From Denitromonas iodatirespirans (GTDB taxonomy: Bacteria; Pseudomonadota; Gammaproteobacteria; Burkholderiales; Rhodocyclaceae): a DNA stretch of 64,000 nucleotides. The translations under genes were made by a program, and so were the position numbers. Each line of letters opens with the position of its first letter. Position 1 is the stretch's first letter. The stretch lies in contig NZ_JAEKFT010000020.1 in NCBI RefSeq assembly GCF_018524365.1, positions 1 through 64,000 on the forward strand, written 5' to 3'. The notes below the pieces were generated by a model. It was not told where the DNA came from and did not search any database. It saw only the letters and a program-made list of their open reading frames with translations. This document shows positions 60,353 to 64,000 of this stretch, one piece after another.

Positions 60353-61225
60353 TCAGCCCATCGGCGTGATCCAGTAGTCGAGCACCAGGCCGGTAAAAAT
60401 CGCGAAGCCGATCCAGTTGTTGTGCAAGAAGGCGCGGAAGCAGCGGTCGCGATCGCGGTCGCGGATCAGGGTGTAGTGATAGCCCGTGATCGCCGCCGCC
60501 GCGACCAGGCCCAGCGCGTAGAACACACCGCGCCCCATGGCCACGCCGACCCCGGCCATCAGGGCGAGAAAGAGGCCGTAGCAGAGCATCACCGCCAGCA
60601 CGTCGAAGCGACCGAAGGTGATGGCCGAGGTCTTGATGCCGATCTTCAGATCGTCGGGGCGGTCGACCATGGCGTATTCGGTGTCGTAGGCCATGGCCCA
60701 GAACACGTTCGCCACCAGCATCACCCAGGCCACCGGCGGCACGGTGTACTGGATGGCGGCAAAGGCCATCGGGATGCCGAAGCCGAAGGCCACGCCGAGG
60801 TAGGCCTGCGGAATCGACAGAAAGCGCTTGGTGAAGGGATAGCTGGCCGCCAGGAACAGCGCCGGCACCGACAACCAGCGCACCAGCGGATGCAGCGGCA
60901 GGATCAGTGCGAAGGCGGCCAGCGCCAGACCGCCGGCCAGCAGCAAGGCCTCGGTAGTCCCGATCTGGCCGGTCGCCAGCGGGCGGTGGCGGGTGCGCTC
61001 GACATGGCCGTCGAAATCGCGGTCGGCATAGTCGTTGATGACGCAGCCGGCCGAGCGCATCAGCACCGTGCCGAGCACGAAGATCCACACGACGAAGCCC
61101 GACGGATGGCCCATGCCGGCGAACCACACGCCCCACAGCGTCGGCCACATCAGCAGCAGGATGCCGATCGGCTTGTCCAGCCGCATCAGCCGCTCGTAGA
61201 TTCGCAGGCGCTCGGAAAGGGTCAT
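60353..61225 (-). CDS. ubiA: 4-hydroxybenzoate polyprenyltransferase
   Basis: This integral membrane prenyltransferase attaches the polyprenyl tail to 4-hydroxybenzoate for ubiquinone. The ATG at 61225 gives 290 aa, the family length. Signature sequences are [19 protein letters not shown] (first Asp-rich motif) and [17 protein letters not shown] (second motif), in about eight membrane helices. It overlaps ubiC by 4 nt. The upstream part of the open frame is an off-frame reading of ubiC. Confidence 0.95.
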   Translation of the reverse strand: MTLSERLRIYERLMRLDKPIGILLLMWPTLWGVWFAGMGHPSGFVVWIFVLGTVLMRSAGCVINDYADRDFDGHVERTRHRPLATGQIGTTEALLLAGGLALAAFALILPLHPLVRWLSVPALFLAASYPFTKRFLSIPQAYLGVAFGFGIPMAFAAIQYTVPPVAWVMLVANVFWAMAYDTEYAMVDRPDDLKIGIKTSAITFGRFDVLAVMLCYGLFLALMAGVGVAMGRGVFYALGLVAAAAITGYHYTLIRDRDRDRCFRAFLHNNWIGFAIFTGLVLDYWITPMG

Positions 61226-61794
61226 GGGGCAAGCGTCAGAATGGTTGGCAGAAACACCTCGCTCACCAGCAAGGCGCGCCCGCGCAGGCGGAACAGCGAA
61301 CGGCGGGCCCACAGGCTGGCCGGCAGGCGAAGCTGGCCGCTGATCAGGTGCATGGCGCGATGATAGCGCGCATCGCGCACATCGAGCCGTGTGCAGCGCA
61401 AGGGCTGGCGGACGATGCGCGGATCGGAGAACAGCGCCGCGCCCAGCGGCCGGCTGCCGATGCCGTGGAACAGGCGCCACGCGCCGCGCAGGTTGTGCCG
61501 CGGCAGCACCGAGCGCGCATACACCACCGGTACCCCGTCGGCCAGCAGCAGCACCTCGCGCAGCCAGGCACGGGCACCGGGGCGCAGGCCGAGCAGCTCG
61601 GCCTCGTCCGGATGCGGGCGCATCGGCGCCTGGCGCACCACCCGCACCTCGAAGCGTTCGCAGCGCGCCCGGATGCGAGCCGTGAGCGAGCCCGGATCGA
61701 GCAGCCATGGCCGCAGGCGCGGGCGCACCGTGGCCCGCGGCGGATGCGCGAGCCAGTCGTCACGGGTCGGGCGGGTGCGGAGGATCTGGGTCAT
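61222..61794 (-). CDS. ubiC: Chorismate lyase
   Basis: UbiC splits chorismate into 4-hydroxybenzoate and pyruvate, the substrate-supplying step for UbiA. The 190-aa protein has [16 protein letters not shown] near residue 30, [20 protein letters not shown] (mid-protein) and [20 protein letters not shown], and ends with [19 protein letters not shown]. It is translationally coupled to ubiA. Confidence 0.93.
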   Translation of the reverse strand: MTQILRTRPTRDDWLAHPPRATVRPRLRPWLLDPGSLTARIRARCERFEVRVVRQAPMRPHPDEAELLGLRPGARAWLREVLLLADGVPVVYARSVLPRHNLRGAWRLFHGIGSRPLGAALFSDPRIVRQPLRCTRLDVRDARYHRAMHLISGQLRLPASLWARRSLFRLRGRALLVSEVFLPTILTLAP

Positions 61795-61877
61795 GGGGGT
61801 GCGGCGCGCATCTTACCGCGTTCGCGGGGGCGAGGCATTGATGCGGGCATGGCTTCGCCCAGGCGTCCCGACACGTT

Positions 61878-61964
61878 GTAGGGCGGAAAAGCGTAGCGCC
61901 TTCCGCCGACCCGCATGGCTCAAGCGCTCGAGGTGGCGGAAGGCGCGACGCTTCTCCGCCCTAC
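61878..61964. repeat. REP-like palindrome overlapping the recG stop codon
   Basis: Two 30-bp arms (61878-61907 and 61935-61964) are inverted copies with 2 mismatches. The arms open GTAGGGCGGAAAAGCG and close TCTCCGCCCTAC. The recG stop at 61961-61963 lies within the right arm. The rest of the 166-bp gap to ubiC is empty. Confidence 0.85.
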
Positions 61965-64000
61965 GCACGCAACAGGCTTTCGCGGCCGGCGACCCAGCGC
62001 TGCATGATCGCCTCGGCCAGCGGTGCCTGTTCGCGCAAGAGGGCTTCGGCGAGGTCGCGCGCCTGCTCGACGAGATCGCCGTCGTTTTCGAGGTCGGCGT
62101 AGCGCAAGAGCGGCACACCGCTTTGCCGGGCACCGACGAACTCACCCGGCCCACGGATGCGCAGGTCCTCGCGGGCGATCATGAAGCCGTCGGTGTGTTC
62201 GTAGATCACCTTCAGCCGCGCCCGCGCCGTCTCCGACAAGGCGTTGCCGAACAACAGGATGCACACCGACTCGGCCGTGCCGCGCCCGACCCGGCCGCGC
62301 AGCTGGTGCAGCTGGGCCAGGCCGAAGCGCTCGGCATGCTCGATGATCATCAGGCTGGCGTTGGGCACGTCCACCCCCACCTCGATGACCGTGGTGGCCA
62401 CCAGCAGATGCAGCTCGCTGGCGGCGAAGGCGGCCATGGTGGCGCGCTTCTCCTCGGCCTTCAGGCGGCCATGCACCAACCCGACCTTCAGCTCGGGCAA
62501 CTGCTCGCTGAGCCGGGCGTGGGTGTCGATGGCGGTCTGCAGGTCGAGCGCCTCGGACTCTTCGACCAGCGGGCACACCCAGTAGGCTTGACGCCCCTCG
62601 GCGCAGGCATCGCGCACTCGGCCGAGGACTTCGTCGCGGCGCGCGTCCGACACCAGCTTGGTGAGGATCGGGGTGCGCCCCGGCGGCAACTCGTCGAGCA
62701 CCGACACGTCGAGGTCGGCGTAGTAGCTCATGGCCAGGGTGCGCGGGATCGGCGTGGCCGACATCATCAACATGTGCGGGCTGGCCGCGCCGCCCTTCTC
62801 GCGCAGCGCCAGGCGCTGGCGCACGCCGAAGCGGTGCTGCTCGTCGACCACCGCCAGGCCGAGTCGCGGCAAGGCCACCGGATCTTCGATCAGCGCATGG
62901 GTGCCCACTGCCAGCATCGATTCGCCGCTCATCAGCCGGGCAATCGCCGCTTCGCGCTGCTTCTTGGTGAGGCTGCCGGCGATCCATTCCACCGCCACCC
63001 CCAGCGGCGCCAGCCAGGCCGAGAGCTTGAGATAGTGCTGCTCGGCAAGGATTTCCGTGGGCGCCATCAGCGCCGCCTGCCAGCCGGCCTCGACCGCGCG
63101 CAGCATGGCCAGCGCGGCGACGATGGTCTTGCCGCTGCCCACGTCGCCCTGCAGCAGGCGCTGCATCGGGTGGGCCTCGGCCAGATCGGCGCAGATCTGG
63201 GTATCGGCGCGCTGCTGGGCGCCGGTGAGCGCAAACGGCAGGCCGGCCAGCAAGGCGCTGCGCAGCCCGTCGTCACCGCGCAGCGGCGGCGCGGTGCGGG
63301 CGCGGCGGGCGGCATGGGCTTTGCGCAGCGACAGCTGCTGCACCAGCAATTCTTCGAACTTGATGCGCTGCCAGGCGGGGTGACGATGCTCGACCAGCGC
63401 CGCGGCGTCTGCCTCGGGCGGCGGCAGATGCAGCAGGCGCACCGCCTCGGGCAGGGGCATTAGCCGCAGCATGCGGCGCACCGCCTCGGGCAGCAGCTCC
63501 TCCAGGCGATGGCTGTCGAGCGCCCGGCCGATGAGTTTGCGCAGCGCGCTCTGCGCCAGACCGGCGGTGGTCGGGTAGATCGGCGTGAGCGCCGTGGGCA
63601 GCGCCTCGCCCTCGCCCACCGTGCGGATGCGCGGGTGGATCATCTCGGCGCCGAAGATGCCGGTGCGCGCCTCGCCGAACAGGCGCACCCGCTGGCCGAC
63701 GGTGAGCTGCTTTTGTTGCTGGGGGTAGAAATGCAGCAGGCGCACGGTGAGGCTGCCGGTGGCGTCCTGCACCTGGGCCACCAGTTGGCGGCGCCCGCGG
63801 ATGCGCACCTCGCAATCGGTCACCACGCCCTCGACCTGCAGCGGCGCCCCGCCGCGCAATTCGGCGATACCGACGCAGACGGTTTCGTCCTCGTAGCGCA
63901 GCGGCAAGTGGAGGACCAGATCCTGCGGGCCGCGGATGTCGAGCTTGGCCAGGCGGCCGGCCAGCTGCGGGCCGACGCCGGGCCAGCCGGCCCGCGGTGC
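61961..64000 (-). CDS. recG: ATP-dependent DNA helicase RecG (N-terminus beyond the window)
   Basis: RecG reverses stalled replication forks and processes recombination intermediates. About 680 residues are visible and the frame continues past 64000. In order there is an OB-type wedge domain (QVEGVVTDCEVRIRGRRQL), helicase motif I (LLQGDVGSGKTIVAALAML), motif Ia (MAPTEILAEQH), motif II (DEQHRFGV), motif III (MSATPIPRTLAM), TTVIEVGVDVPNA and QLRGRVGRG. The stop codon TAG is provided by the arm of a REP-like palindrome. Confidence 0.96.
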   Translation of the reverse strand, partial: APRAGWPGVGPQLAGRLAKLDIRGPQDLVLHLPLRYEDETVCVGIAELRGGAPLQVEGVVTDCEVRIRGRRQLVAQVQDATGSLTVRLLHFYPQQQKQLTVGQRVRLFGEARTGIFGAEMIHPRIRTVGEGEALPTALTPIYPTTAGLAQSALRKLIGRALDSHRLEELLPEAVRRMLRLMPLPEAVRLLHLPPPEADAAALVEHRHPAWQRIKFEELLVQQLSLRKAHAARRARTAPPLRGDDGLRSALLAGLPFALTGAQQRADTQICADLAEAHPMQRLLQGDVGSGKTIVAALAMLRAVEAGWQAALMAPTEILAEQHYLKLSAWLAPLGVAVEWIAGSLTKKQREAAIARLMSGESMLAVGTHALIEDPVALPRLGLAVVDEQHRFGVRQRLALREKGGAASPHMLMMSATPIPRTLAMSYYADLDVSVLDELPPGRTPILTKLVSDARRDEVLGRVRDACAEGRQAYWVCPLVEESEALDLQTAIDTHARLSEQLPELKVGLVHGRLKAEEKRATMAAFAASELHLLVATTVIEVGVDVPNASLMIIEHAERFGLAQLHQLRGRVGRGTAESVCILLFGNALSETARARLKVIYEHTDGFMIAREDLRIRGPGEFVGARQSGVPLLRYADLENDGDLVEQARDLAEALLREQAPLAEAIMQRWVAGRESLLRA

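Overview
This is a GC-rich betaproteobacterial chromosome segment. I infer Rhodocyclales (Thauera, Azoarcus or Zoogloea-like) from four things: the aroK-aroB block behind pilMNOPQ, a MaoC-phosphotransacetylase fusion next to ackA, an exosortase B (XrtB/Eps) exopolysaccharide locus, and several PEP-CTERM proteins. The genus cannot be fixed from sequence alone.

Layout. At 1-127 lies the 3' tail of an IS3-family insertion sequence. 358-3591 (-) is glmU-glmS. 3788-6390 (+) is maoC-pta plus ackA. 6764-12902 (-) is gltB-gltD, with a partial duplicate of the gltD tail just beyond it. 13119-20891 (-) is the train pilMNOPQ-aroK-aroB-dgt. 21061-25340 holds mrcA (+), cyaY (-), and lptM-lysA (+). 25433-26182 (-) is a PEP-CTERM protein and 26325-26681 (-) a small unknown gene. 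26745-30154 (-) is rfbBACD for dTDP-L-rhamnose. 30409-31818 (-) is a beta-CASP nuclease.

31968-48885 (-) is the main exopolysaccharide locus, in order of transcription: epsD, epsE, epsF, epsG, xrtB, epsI, a Wzx flippase, a pyruvyltransferase-nitroreductase fusion, a Wzy-like polymerase, a GT2, a secreted glycosidase-like protein, a GT4 and a GT2. The middle of this run (about 32-43 kb) is visibly more AT-rich than its flanks, as expected for an exchangeable, strain-specific cassette. Upstream are an FxDxF PEP-CTERM protein (49129-49665, -) with a good sigma-54 promoter candidate, epsL (-), and the divergent epsB (+), which starts lipid-linked synthesis. Right of it are a lytic transglycosylase, PBP4-type dacB, an iron alcohol dehydrogenase, a small membrane protein, ubiD, a PEP-CTERM metalloprotease, ubiA-ubiC and a truncated recG.

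How the genes fit together. GlmS and GlmU supply UDP-GlcNAc and RfbBACD supply dTDP-rhamnose. EpsB loads the first sugar on undecaprenyl phosphate, glycosyltransferases extend it, Wzx flips the unit, Wzy polymerises it, and EpsD/E/F/G/L regulate chain length and export. XrtB and EpsI would process the PEP-CTERM proteins encoded at three scattered sites. The most unusual points are the pyruvyltransferase-nitroreductase fusion, a tandem 81-bp repeat inserted in frame ahead of the transglycosylase signal peptide, the gltD tail duplication with an inverted fragment, and the sigma-54-type promoter before a PEP-CTERM gene. No tRNA, rRNA or CRISPR array was seen.
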